Assembly: GCA_002482805.1 (NCBI GenBank)
Contig: DLGR01000037.1
Coordinates: forward strand, 34,837 to 78,228
Reading direction: 5' to 3'
DNA: 43,392 bases
DNA from: Micavibrio sp. UBA7689
Lineage (GTDB): Bacteria; Pseudomonadota; Alphaproteobacteria; Micavibrionales; Micavibrionaceae
The position numbers and the translations under genes were made by a program. Of this stretch, positions 1 through 7,648 are shown piece by piece (the first letter of the stretch is position 1; every line of letters starts with the position of its first letter). Below the pieces are notes generated by a model that saw only the letters and a program-made list of their open reading frames with translations, ran no database searches and was not told the origin of the DNA.

Positions 1-1
1 C

Positions 2-223
2 ACAGTGCGCGGTTTTATCGACTGGAAACCCACGGAACAATTTTCGGGATATCTGGGCATCGGCGCTTTCCGCGAAGCTTCGGGCGCACGCTATGAAGCA
101 ATCGAGGGCGGCGTGGCGTACAGGTTGCGCGACAACATCACCATCCATGGCGGTGCGGGCTATGCCAACGACGGTTGGGCGCGGGGCGTATCCACCATGG
201 CCGGGCTTACGGTCGGCTTTTAA
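2..223 (+). CDS. C-terminal end of an outer-membrane beta-barrel protein (partial)
   Basis: The reading frame is open from the window edge and stops at 221-223, so only the last 73 or so residues are present. They alternate polar and hydrophobic residues in short strands separated by turns (Gly/Asn/Asp), are rich in Gly and aromatic residues, and finish on a C-terminal Phe. This is the usual signature of the last strands of an outer-membrane barrel recognised by BamA. The exact family (autotransporter-like barrel or porin) cannot be told from this fragment. It belongs to the native chromosome to the left of the tRNA-Ser insertion site. Confidence 0.6.
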   Translation, partial: TVRGFIDWKPTEQFSGYLGIGAFREASGARYEAIEGGVAYRLRDNITIHGGAGYANDGWARGVSTMAGLTVGF

Positions 224-272
224 GGCGGGTTTAAGGGATAAAAAGGCGGTAAAAACGCGGGCTTTGGCGGTG

Positions 273-301
273 TTGCCAAGGTCCGCCTACTGCTTTATAA
301 A
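273..301 (+). promoter_or_regulatory. Promoter of the native (now split) tRNA-Ser gene
   Basis: A -35 TTGCCA (273-278) and a -10 TATAAA (296-301) are separated by exactly 17 bp. Transcription would start about 12 bp before the tRNA 5' end at 321. The promoter appears intact although the tRNA gene it served has been cut by the island. Confidence 0.6.
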
Positions 302-320
302 CCCCATTCCAACCCTATGC

Positions 321-361
321 GGACAGGTGGCAGAGTGGTTGATTGTACCGCACTCGAAATG
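321..361 (+). pseudogene. 5' half of native tRNA-Ser(CGA), split by island insertion
   Basis: The acceptor strand GGACAGG, the D arm and the 5' side of the anticodon stem (CCGCA, 348-352) with loop CTCGAAA (353-359) are all present. After about position 361 the sequence leaves the tRNA consensus (GTGACTAC instead of GCGGCATG). The missing 3' half with the matching stem strand TGCGG is found 28 kb away at 28546-28596. Joined there, the two halves make a well-formed tRNA-Ser with CGA anticodon and encoded CCA. This half therefore marks the left end of the island. Confidence 0.88.
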
Positions 362-455
362 TGACTACACCAAAACCAAACATCAAAAACCTGAATCAAA
401 TCAGCCGTTTAAGAATTTTAATCTTTCCAGATTATACTTACACATGTCTTACACA
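348..455 (+). repeat. attL: core site plus left arm repeats
   Basis: The core is the anticodon stem-loop (CCGCA then CTCGAAA, 348-359). Two direct TTACACA repeats follow at 438-444 and 449-455, 11 bp apart, just upstream of the integrase gene. The same TTACACA pair (12 bp apart) precedes each of the three right-hand core sites. This layout, core flanked by arm-type repeats and the integrase gene, is what a tyrosine-recombinase attachment site looks like. That the repeats bind the integrase or its directionality factor is inference. Confidence 0.75.
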
Positions 456-481
456 CTTTTTGACATGGCCGGAGGTATCTG

Positions 482-1720
482 ATGGAAACAGAAACGCACA
501 GCCTTTTGGATGGCAAAGTACAGCTATACAAACGCGACAACAGCCGCTTTTGGCAATGTTCCACATACATGCGTGGACGCAATCACCGCGCCTCTACCAA
601 AGAGGAAAGTCTTACCTTTGCGAAAGACTTTGCCCAGCAATGGTACATGGCCATGTACCTTGGGGCACAGCAGATGAAACAGGAAAGCCGCGTGAGCGAA
701 ATGGTACTTAAATTTGTACCTCAAACCCTGCACCAACCTAAAATCTCTACAGCACCAGCAAGGAAAGCCTCTGGCCCTACGTTCAGGGAAGCCGCAGAAA
801 AATTCCTTAAGGAATACGCCATCATAACGAAGGGCGAACGGAGTGAGAAATACGCCAAAGGCCACGAGTTGAAGGCGAACGCGCATTTGCTTCCGTACTT
901 TGGCGATATGCCTGTTTCCTCGATCAACGCCGGAACGGTGCAGGAATACAGGGCGCATCGTCAAACAGTAGGGCATAAAGGAAAGACTCCTAGCAGAGCA
1001 ACACTCCACACCGAAACAGTCACCCTTAGACTGATTTTAAAAACAGCACAAAGATACGGCTGGATAGAAGCCGTACCCGATATATCACCGCCTTATAAAA
1101 CTTCCGGCAAAGTGAAACACCGCGCTTGGTTTTCACCGGAAGAATACAAAACATTATACGAAGCCACTCGTGTCAAATCACAAGCCCCATCACGCTACCA
1201 AGAACTTTGGGAAGATTTCCATGACTACGTTCTGTTTATGGCCAACACTGGCCTAAGACCGGATGAAGCCGCACGGCTTCAGTATAGGGACGTTACAACC
1301 GTGACGGACCTTGATTCAGGCGAACGCCTCTTAGAAATTGAAGTGCGCGGAAAGCGCGGCGTTGGATACTGCAAGAGTATGAAGGGGGCTATACAGCCTT
1401 ACCAGCGAATGCAGAAACGCCATGAAGGAAAACCTACCGACCTTATCTTTGGAAAGACACCTACCAACCAGATGAACAGTATCTTGGAAGAAATTGGACT
1501 CAAAAACGATAGGGACGGAAATGTCAGAACGGCCTACAGCCTTCGACATACCTACATCTGTCTCCGATTGATGGAGGGGGCGGACATTTACCAGATAGCC
1601 AAGAACTGCCGGACCAGCGTTGAAATGATCGAAAAATTCTATGCCTCACACCTCAAAAACACACTGGATGCTTCGGCTATTAACGTAAAGAAATCAAAGA
1701 AGAAGCCGAAAAAGGACTAA
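482..1720 (+). CDS. Tyrosine recombinase / site-specific integrase
   Basis: This 412-residue protein has the layout of phage/ICE integrases: an N-terminal arm-binding region (about 1-90), a core-binding SAM-like domain (about 98-205) and a C-terminal catalytic domain (about 213-390). Visible catalytic positions are Arg259 in TGLRPDEA, a beta-hairpin Lys near 291, Arg355-His356 in YSLRHTY, and the nucleophile Tyr387 in EKFYASH. The usual HxxR histidine is Ser353 and the second His position is in NCRTS, as seen in some phage integrases. The tail is Lys-rich. A GGAGGT ribosome site sits just before the ATG. The gene starts 27 bp after the arm repeats and is followed by a complete tRNA-Ser. It is the only integrase in the island and is the likely enzyme for all the att sites. 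Confidence 0.95.
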   Translation: METETHSLLDGKVQLYKRDNSRFWQCSTYMRGRNHRASTKEESLTFAKDFAQQWYMAMYLGAQQMKQESRVSEMVLKFVPQTLHQPKISTAPARKASGPTFREAAEKFLKEYAIITKGERSEKYAKGHELKANAHLLPYFGDMPVSSINAGTVQEYRAHRQTVGHKGKTPSRATLHTETVTLRLILKTAQRYGWIEAVPDISPPYKTSGKVKHRAWFSPEEYKTLYEATRVKSQAPSRYQELWEDFHDYVLFMANTGLRPDEAARLQYRDVTTVTDLDSGERLLEIEVRGKRGVGYCKSMKGAIQPYQRMQKRHEGKPTDLIFGKTPTNQMNSILEEIGLKNDRDGNVRTAYSLRHTYICLRLMEGADIYQIAKNCRTSVEMIEKFYASHLKNTLDASAINVKKSKKKPKKD

Positions 1721-1743
1721 TTATTTGGGGACCGCGTTTTCAC

Positions 1744-1772
1744 TTGAAAAGCGGCCCTACGGTCCTTATAAA
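1744..1772 (+). promoter_or_regulatory. Promoter of the island-borne tRNA-Ser
   Basis: A -35 TTGAAA (1744-1749) and a -10 TATAAA (1767-1772) are spaced 17 bp apart and lie 13 bp before the tRNA 5' end. The -10 and its distance to the tRNA resemble the native promoter at 273-301, so the island brings an independently expressed tRNA gene. Confidence 0.65.
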
Positions 1773-1785
1773 TTCCCTCTATTGC

Positions 1786-1876
1786 GGACAGGTGGCAGAG
1801 CGGTTGATTGTACTGCACTCGAAATGCAGCATGGGTGAATAATCCATCGGGGGTTCAAATCCCCCCCTGTCCGCCA
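1786..1876 (+). tRNA. tRNA-Ser(CGA), complete, island-borne
   Basis: The 91-nt gene folds as a class II tRNA. The acceptor arm is GGACAGG with CCTGTCC, then discriminator G and encoded CCA. The anticodon stem is CTGCA with TGCAG around loop CTCGAAA (anticodon CGA). The long variable arm is TGGGTGAATAATCCA and the T stem is GGGGG/CCCCC. The anticodon stem differs from the native gene (CCGCA/TGCGG) by a compensated base pair, so both strands of the stem come from the same source. It lies 65 bp after the integrase stop and probably replaces the native tRNA destroyed by the insertion. It also forms the left end of the cargo region of module A. Confidence 0.95.
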
Positions 1877-1879
1877 TTT

Positions 1880-2566
1880 TTATCTCGAAACTCCCCCGAA
1901 TCCAATTGCGGCTAAAAATTTGTTCTGAACATCCATCATACTTGATGCAGACGTGTCGAACACAAGTTGCTCAAGACTAGCCTTATGAAAGATTCCTTTT
2001 CTGGGATTGAGAGCGGCGATCTGTTTGATTTGTGAACTGCCTGAAGCGTAATCCAAAAATGCGTAAGTTAAAAGTTGTCGATAATCGGTAGCTCGAAAAG
2101 CGCGATCAACCGATTTTACCTCTATCAAAGTTTCCTTTACTAGAACATCACCATGCGATTGAGCTAACGCACCACAACCCTTAAATACAGGGTCAAATAC
2201 GGGTGTGGTTAAAGGGCCTATGTGCTGGATCATAAAATCAAGTCGATCTGCCAGCCTTTCAGCAAACTTGGTTTCAGAGATATTCATAGGAGCATCGTCT
2301 ATTTCCACTCGTGGGATAGATGCTAACCTCGATTTAGCTTCTTCTATAATATTTTCAATATTTTTTCCGGAGCCCTTATTTTTAGCTATACAAAATGCTA
2401 CCTCGCTTACTATGTAGCTTCTTGAGGGCTCAATCGTAATTTCGATCTCATCAAAAACCCTTTCGTATGCTCCCGAATTTACAACTCTTATGTAACTTTC
2501 GAGTGCTGGAAAACATTCTTTCCAAAAACTAGAGTGGGTCTGAGTAAAAGTTGGTGGGGTAATCAC
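1880..2566 (-). CDS. PD-(D/E)XK nuclease-like protein, third gene of RT operon
   Basis: This 228-residue protein has a plausible PD-(D/E)XK core: Asp140 in SHGDVLV, then Glu149 and Lys151 in LIEVKS, followed by DYRQLLTYA (Gln164, Tyr168). That order resembles the QxxxY motif after the active site in RecB/Cas4-like nucleases. The N-terminal ~110 residues are of no recognised family. The start codon overlaps the stop of the reverse transcriptase gene by 4 bp, so the two are translationally coupled. The gene ends directly against the tRNA-Ser, at the edge of the module, a common place for defence cargo. DNA or RNA cleavage as effector function is inferred from the motif and context only. Confidence 0.6.
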   Translation of the reverse strand: MITPPTFTQTHSSFWKECFPALESYIRVVNSGAYERVFDEIEITIEPSRSYIVSEVAFCIAKNKGSGKNIENIIEEAKSRLASIPRVEIDDAPMNISETKFAERLADRLDFMIQHIGPLTTPVFDPVFKGCGALAQSHGDVLVKETLIEVKSVDRAFRATDYRQLLTYAFLDYASGSSQIKQIAALNPRKGIFHKASLEQLVFDTSASSMMDVQNKFLAAIGFGGVSR

Positions 2567-4164
2567 AATAATTCCCCCAACTTCTCTTTACCAAGTCGAG
2601 AAGCGCTATCTTGTGTAAATTTTTCGAAGACATTAAAGTTTTGAGCCTGTCTCCAATGCTTACCCTCGTCCCCTAGACCATATGACGCTGCGATCATAGC
2701 TCTGCGGACCCACGGTGTTTCACCTGCAACCCTATTTTTTAAATCAGATAAATGATCCCAGCCATTTCTTGCGACAAAGCCAATAATTATATCTCTTTTT
2801 AGAAAGGGTGATCCATGATTTAGCCATTCAGTAAATACCGCATCAACCCGATAATCGTTATATCTAGCTAAGATTTTAATGGCATAACATTTATGAACAT
2901 CTAGCTCGATTAGGTAGGATTTTTCCTCAATCAACGAAAGCAATTTTTCTGAAATTGCTTTTTTATCTTCAGGTTCAATTTCCTCAATGATTGTTGAGAG
3001 AACGATCAATAATTGTGATAAAACAGGATATAGAATTTCTAAGTTTTCCAGTAAAGTCGCAATTGCTTGTGACCTGAGCTTACCTTTAGTAACTTTAAGA
3101 GCTTTAATAAGTTTTGTAATCGTTGGCGCGTGGGCCTGCGACTTTGTTAGTTCCTCGTTGAGTAAAGCTAAAAAATCGATTTGGCCTAAAGAGGCTTTTA
3201 ACGCTTCAAAATCTTCTTGAGCAGAAGGTGAGTATGGATCAAAATTTAGTGCAAGGCTGAAGAGCCTTTCACGATCCGTTTGGGGTTTTGAGTCTGGAAG
3301 TAAATGCTTAGGGAAAGTTGCAATAAACTCATTGCTGGGAATTATTCTTGTCTTGCTCTTTTGAAGGCTTAGACCTTGATTGGTGATTAATAATTCTGAG
3401 AGGACTTGAATAGCCTTATAAGCGTCTTGCTCTGTGTCAGAAAAAATATGAAAGTCATCCACAAACCTGCAAAACGAAATCCCTCGAGCAACCAGTAGTT
3501 GGTCTGTCTGATTCAGCACTAATTCTGCCAACATTCTGGAAGCAGGACCGCCCACAGGGATGCCATACGACGACCCCCCGCTAAACTTAGTAAGTAATTT
3601 AAGGATCTTTTTAGGTACATTCCCCTCGCATGATCTATTCAATGCGTTCTCAAGCCGATGGTGATAAATTCTTCGATAGAATTCGGAAATATCTGTAATT
3701 ACCACATACTTCGAACTTTGAGCGCGAAGGTGGGATTCCGCCATGAAGCTGTGCCAGTTATTATTAGGAAGATAAAGAGTATCCTTCGATTCATCTTCAT
3801 CAAATCTATAAGAATGAACGTGTTTTTGGGATGCTGGTAATCTTACAACTTCTATGTCCGATCCATGCCGGATTATGCTCGCAAGAAGATAGGCATTCCA
3901 AAATGGGTCAATCTGCGTGACCCATCTATATCCGTTGTATCCGGCAGGCACTAATGTGCTTTCAAACTGAGGTGTGTGTGTCTCAATGTGGGTGTCAAAA
4001 TCGAGAGAAACTGTCTCGATGACATTTACAAACTCTTCTCTATTTTGCCGGATCAAAATGTTTTCAAATGAATGCGGAAACACGTCTGTATCGCCAAATG
4101 AAATCACATTTGCCACAGCGCGTTTAATATTTTTTTTGAATATTTCTGGCACTATTTTATCCAT
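2563..4164 (-). CDS. Reverse transcriptase, non-retron 'unknown group'/defence-like type
   Basis: This 533-residue protein has reverse transcriptase landmarks. Motif A is VVITDISEFY with Asp158. The GIPVGGPASR segment at about 201-210 precedes a helix. Motif C is CRFVDDFHIF with Asp236-Asp237. A motif D-like segment is SLQKSKTRI. The N-terminal ~150 residues carry a conserved-looking QIDPFWNAYL segment. The C-terminal ~230 residues look all-helical and HEAT-like, with no maturase or endonuclease domain, and no group II intron or diversity-generating template repeat is visible nearby. This layout fits abortive-infection/UG-type (DRT) enzymes. I could not assign a numbered class. It sits 7 bp downstream of a membrane protein gene and overlaps a nuclease gene, so the three form one operon. 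Confidence 0.85.
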   Translation of the reverse strand: MDKIVPEIFKKNIKRAVANVISFGDTDVFPHSFENILIRQNREEFVNVIETVSLDFDTHIETHTPQFESTLVPAGYNGYRWVTQIDPFWNAYLLASIIRHGSDIEVVRLPASQKHVHSYRFDEDESKDTLYLPNNNWHSFMAESHLRAQSSKYVVITDISEFYRRIYHHRLENALNRSCEGNVPKKILKLLTKFSGGSSYGIPVGGPASRMLAELVLNQTDQLLVARGISFCRFVDDFHIFSDTEQDAYKAIQVLSELLITNQGLSLQKSKTRIIPSNEFIATFPKHLLPDSKPQTDRERLFSLALNFDPYSPSAQEDFEALKASLGQIDFLALLNEELTKSQAHAPTITKLIKALKVTKGKLRSQAIATLLENLEILYPVLSQLLIVLSTIIEEIEPEDKKAISEKLLSLIEEKSYLIELDVHKCYAIKILARYNDYRVDAVFTEWLNHGSPFLKRDIIIGFVARNGWDHLSDLKNRVAGETPWVRRAMIAASYGLGDEGKHWRQAQNFNVFEKFTQDSASRLGKEKLGELL

Positions 4165-4171
4165 TCTGGTC

Positions 4172-4609
4172 TTACTTGAAGGCTATTCCATCGAGGTCTA
4201 GATAAACTTTAATCGTATCGCCCCGATTTAACGGTGCTACCTTAAATTTGGCTGTATTTGAGCTGGGAGCAAGATCAATCGTTTTCGATTCAATTGTGCC
4301 GTTTGTTTCCACTGAAACCCTAGCATCGTTAAAATGAATCACGAGAGGGTTAACTATTGTTAACGTCATTTCAGTGCCATCTTTTGCAGCCTTCGTTTCA
4401 CTGACAAGCACCGGAAAGTTTCCAAATCTAGTTCTAATAGCTGTATATCCGCTATCAGAGTTCTGCATATATGCAGACCCCGTATCTTTTAGTGAGCCAA
4501 GTTCTAAGGCAAGCCAGATCACTGCAATGGTAAGCAGACATAAATAGACATTTGCCCATTTAAAACGTGGTTCTATGCTTTTTGTATCTTGATCTAATGG
4601 TGTATTCAT
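4172..4609 (-). CDS. Single-pass membrane protein, first gene of RT operon
   Basis: The start at 4609 is chosen because GGGGGA lies a few bases upstream; an in-frame ATG at 4621 is the alternative (149 residues). The product has a short charged cytoplasmic N-terminus, one transmembrane segment (LCLLTIAVIWLALEL) and a ~100-residue C-terminal region rich in beta strands. That region has Val/Thr alternation resembling DUF3251-like periplasmic domains. No catalytic motif is visible. It is the first gene of the reverse transcriptase operon, 7 bp before the RT start. A role as membrane effector or sensor in a defence system is speculation from context. Confidence 0.7.
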   Translation of the reverse strand: MNTPLDQDTKSIEPRFKWANVYLCLLTIAVIWLALELGSLKDTGSAYMQNSDSGYTAIRTRFGNFPVLVSETKAAKDGTEMTLTIVNPLVIHFNDARVSVETNGTIESKTIDLAPSSNTAKFKVAPLNRGDTIKVYLDLDGIAFK

Positions 4610-4719
4610 ACTATCCCCCATAGTGTCCTAATGCCATGTATAAGTAATGGCGAATATTGCGTTGCGGAATATAATGACCGTAACCAAAACTTAAGGTTGA
4701 GTAAAGTAAGATAGATGCT

Positions 4720-4749
4720 TAAGAGCGCACTTACGCAAACTCCGTTTGC
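4720..4749 (-). other. Candidate oriT, IncQ/MobQ type
   Basis: Read on the minus strand, an inverted repeat GCAAAC-GGA-GTTTGC (4749-4735) is followed immediately by GTAAGTGCG and CTCT (4734-4722). The RSF1010/R1162 oriT has the same order: an inverted repeat next to GTAAGTGCG with the nick before CCCT. The expected nick would fall between 4726 and 4725. It lies about 70 bp before the start of the relaxase gene on the opposite strand. The match is from memory of the IncQ consensus, not from a search. Confidence 0.7.
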
Positions 4750-4818
4750 AGTACGCTCAAAGGGCCGTGAGAGCCCGAAAATGGGACTAGATCGTTTAGA
4801 GAGGGGTTTGGGGAAACC

Positions 4819-6813
4819 TTGGCGATCTACCATTGTTCCGTGCGGACAATCTCACGGGCCGACAACCACAGCGCGGTTGCGGCGGCAGCGTATCGTTCTG
4901 GGCAAATCCTAAAGGATGAGCGCACCGGACAATCTCACAATTACCGGAACCGCAAGGGCATTCTCAATGCCCTTATTTTTTTGCCCAGCACCGCCCCAGA
5001 AGCGTATGCGGATCGGCTTACGCTTTGGAACGCTGCGGAAAGCGCGGAAGTGCGAAAGAACTCCCGCGTGGCGCGGGAGATCATTCTGGCCCTGCCGCAT
5101 GAGCTTTCCGAAGCCATGCGCCTTGGTCTGGCCAAGGATATGGCTTTATTCCTTGTCGAGAAATACGGGGTGGCCGTGGACTTGGCCGTTCACGCGCCAC
5201 AGGAGGCTCATGGGGATGATCCTCGCAATCATCACGCCCATCTTCTGTTTACGACTCGTGAGGTCACAGGCGATGGGCTGGGAGCCAAAACCCGTATCTT
5301 GGACGACAAGGAGCAAGGCCCCGTCCAGATCGAACTGATCCGACAGGTTTGGGAAACGCTGGCTAACGTGGCATTGCAACAGGCGGGGTTCGAGGGGCTT
5401 CGGATTGACCGCAGGACCCTCGAAGATCAAGGGATTGATCGTATCCCTCAAGAACATGTCGGCAAAGCTGGAACCCATGCCGACGAAGCAGAGGAAAAGC
5501 GTAAAAAGGACGACGAGGAGGAGGACGGCGAAACCGATACGGGCAAAGGCAAGGCCGGATCGGACGATAAAGCCTTACAGCCCTCCGCCGCCAAAAAGGA
5601 TTCCTCCTCTTCCAAACAAAAAGCTCCTGCAAAGGATAGGCCGCAAACCCGCGCCACCCTGAACGAAGAAATTAAACGGGTAAACGAACTACGGGCAGCA
5701 TTTTCGCCTATACCTTTAAAAGACCAGATCAAGGAACTGGACAGGCTTATGACCCGCCTCGATGCACGGGTTCAAAGGCTTAAAACTTTGTCAGACAAAA
5801 CAACGCTACCGGAACGACTTTCCAAAGCGATAGTTTCACTTTTTAACCGCACCAAAGAATTATTCGCCGTTCGGACGAAGGACGAGGCGGCACGATCCTT
5901 ATCCGCCGCCGAGCGTGAAGCCAAGGCTGAACGGCAAAGGGCGCGTTACGGCAGGACCTACCGCGCCCATATCTCTGAGCGCATGGCAGAAATGCGCGAG
6001 AACATTCAAATTCTAGAAACCAAGCAAAAGCAGTTTCAGAAATATACGGCATTCGTTGAGTTGATCGAACGGCGTGTGGACGTTATAAGGCCCACGCTCA
6101 AAAATCCGGCTTTACCGATCAAAACGGAATGGAGAATAACCACCGTCGAAGCGGTTCAATCAAAAATTATCGTGGAATCTAAGCAGGCTAGAGAAAGGAT
6201 TCCGATTGAATACATGCCGACTATAAAACAGGAGGCTCTCACAAAATCTTTTACCAATGTCCTAAAGGCCACGACATCGCCGCTTGCTGTTTTTATTGCC
6301 ACGGCTCCGCGTACGGAAAAAGTCATCGTTCAGCGGACTCCGACAGAATTTAAAAACACTCCTATTAAAGAAGCAATTATCCCGAAGCAGCCCGTGGAAA
6401 GAGATAAGCCGCTGATATGGAGGGTAGAGGTCAATGAGCGCGGTAAAGAAATTCTTTTAAGGTGGCGTGATGACATCATAGAACGCAAAGCCGCCGCCCA
6501 AGTTTTGAATCCGGCTGGATACAGTGGAAAGTTCAATCATCCTACAAAGATAGTCATGGAAGCTGAGGTTATCCAAAAAGTAAGATCAGAGGCTTTTTAT
6601 GCCCGTACCAAAGTGCCGCCAGATTTACGAGCCGCGCCTTATCCGCTTGAAAAGGCCGAACCCGTTAGTAGATTTAGTGGGCAATGGCAAAAGGCGAGTC
6701 ATACCCAACCGCCCGAACCTGTAACGAAAATGTCATCAAAATTTAATTCGGTGGCGCAAGTTTCCCCAACTTCTACGCCTAATACAACAGCTGACCCCGA
6801 TCTTAAAATTTAG
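4819..6813 (+). CDS. MobA/MobL-family relaxase
   Basis: The 664-residue product begins at a TTG codon (MAIYHCSVRTISR), a typical MobA/MobL start that is needed to include the N-terminal motif. Motif I contains the presumed nicking tyrosine, Tyr25 in AAAAYRSG. The metal-binding motif III is HGDDPRNHHAHLLFTTR with His131, His139 and His141. The relaxase domain spans about residues 1-215. A charged, low-complexity linker (about 220-270) leads to a helical/coiled-coil part (about 280-420) and a ~240-residue tail of no known domain. No helicase or primase domain is seen, unlike TraA or RSF1010 MobA. The IncQ-like oriT lies just upstream. No type IV secretion genes are present, so the element would need a helper. 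Confidence 0.93.
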   Translation: MAIYHCSVRTISRADNHSAVAAAAYRSGQILKDERTGQSHNYRNRKGILNALIFLPSTAPEAYADRLTLWNAAESAEVRKNSRVAREIILALPHELSEAMRLGLAKDMALFLVEKYGVAVDLAVHAPQEAHGDDPRNHHAHLLFTTREVTGDGLGAKTRILDDKEQGPVQIELIRQVWETLANVALQQAGFEGLRIDRRTLEDQGIDRIPQEHVGKAGTHADEAEEKRKKDDEEEDGETDTGKGKAGSDDKALQPSAAKKDSSSSKQKAPAKDRPQTRATLNEEIKRVNELRAAFSPIPLKDQIKELDRLMTRLDARVQRLKTLSDKTTLPERLSKAIVSLFNRTKELFAVRTKDEAARSLSAAEREAKAERQRARYGRTYRAHISERMAEMRENIQILETKQKQFQKYTAFVELIERRVDVIRPTLKNPALPIKTEWRITTVEAVQSKIIVESKQARERIPIEYMPTIKQEALTKSFTNVLKATTSPLAVFIATAPRTEKVIVQRTPTEFKNTPIKEAIIPKQPVERDKPLIWRVEVNERGKEILLRWRDDIIERKAAAQVLNPAGYSGKFNHPTKIVMEAEVIQKVRSEAFYARTKVPPDLRAAPYPLEKAEPVSRFSGQWQKASHTQPPEPVTKMSSKFNSVAQVSPTSTPNTTADPDLKI

Positions 6814-6820
6814 AACGGTT

Positions 6821-7288
6821 TTACAAAACATCGTCCAAACCCACATCCAGATGAATAATTTTCTGATGTGTAGTTTCATTCATCGCTTCCGCGACCAGTA
6901 ATCTATGACAGCAATTTGGGGAATGCTCGAAACATAACAGACAGGAAGGTGTGCTTTTTGAAATTCTAATAGCTTCAACCATATCGCGCTTAGCATCTTC
7001 TGTATGCAAATGCTCTCCGAAAATTCGAACCAATTCCGCTTTGTTGCCTTTTCGGGCCGCAGCTCTCCCCACGGCAGGTGTTCCCAATCCTTTAAGGCCC
7101 ACATAGTGAATTCCGGCCTCGGCTAAAAAAGAAGCGAGTTTGTTTTTAGAAAATCCCGCTTTGCGGGATAAGGGAACCGCTCGAACATCAATTAGTGTTT
7201 TTACCCCGTTTGCAACCAACGTTTTCGTTAAGGCCGTAACTGTGGCTCCCTCATAGCCAATTGTGAATATAGGTGGACATTTTTTCAT
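6821..7288 (-). CDS. DUF488 family protein
   Basis: This 155-residue protein has the DUF488 signature: an N-terminal IFTIGYEG strand-turn, then TLIDVRAVPLSRKAGFSK and HYVGLKGLGTP, and a C-terminal CLLCFEHSPNCCHR segment with clustered Cys/His. The biochemical function of the family is not established. Its start codon overlaps the stop of the 101-residue gene upstream by one base (TAATG), so the two are likely one operon. It converges with the relaxase gene with only 7 bp between the stops. Confidence 0.85.
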   Translation of the reverse strand: MKKCPPIFTIGYEGATVTALTKTLVANGVKTLIDVRAVPLSRKAGFSKNKLASFLAEAGIHYVGLKGLGTPAVGRAAARKGNKAELVRIFGEHLHTEDAKRDMVEAIRISKSTPSCLLCFEHSPNCCHRLLVAEAMNETTHQKIIHLDVGLDDVL

Positions 7289-7593
7289 TATAATATTTCA
7301 ATCTCTGACCATCGGATTAAGATTTTTTCTTGGTTTAATCGTCTCTCCAACTTTTCTTGATATACATACCACCAAGGCTTTTCTATTTCGTCGGTGATGA
7401 TCTCATAGATTACTATACGATCTGCCTGCACTTTATCGCCTTCATCCCATAACCCCTCTGCGAGAGATTGTGTGAACCCCGTTACCCCGCCAAATTTTTC
7501 TAGGCACTCTAGTTTTATTTGTTCATGTGTTTCCTTTGGAAACGCATTCCCATCATTATCTTGTGTGGGTATAAAAAGTTGAATTAAGATCAT
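7288..7593 (-). CDS. Small hypothetical protein coupled to DUF488
   Basis: This 101-residue soluble protein is not recognised. It has a short N-terminal beta strand (MILIQLFIP), an acidic centre and several Trp/Tyr (PWWYVYQE) near residue 75. It is translationally coupled to the DUF488 gene downstream through a TAATG overlap, which is the best argument that it is real. An AGGAAAAAA stretch precedes the ATG. It may be a partner of the DUF488 protein. Confidence 0.6.
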   Translation of the reverse strand: MILIQLFIPTQDNDGNAFPKETHEQIKLECLEKFGGVTGFTQSLAEGLWDEGDKVQADRIVIYEIITDEIEKPWWYVYQEKLERRLNQEKILIRWSEIEIL

Positions 7594-7611
7594 TTTTTTC
7601 CTCTGATATAA

Positions 7612-7635
7612 AAACAGGCCCCGAAGGGCCTGTTT
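7612..7635 (-). terminator. Rho-independent terminator after the ferritin-like gene
   Basis: AAACAGGCCC and GGGCCTGTTT pair perfectly around a CGAA loop. On the minus strand the stem is followed by TTTTTA. It ends the yciE-type transcript before the next minus-strand gene at 7593. Confidence 0.85.
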
Positions 7636-7648
7636 AAATTCAAATGTA

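Noticed and set aside
1880..4164. Retron, group II intron or diversity-generating retroelement
   Set aside because: No msr/msd-like inverted repeats next to the RT, no maturase or HNH domain, and no template/variable repeat pair was seen.
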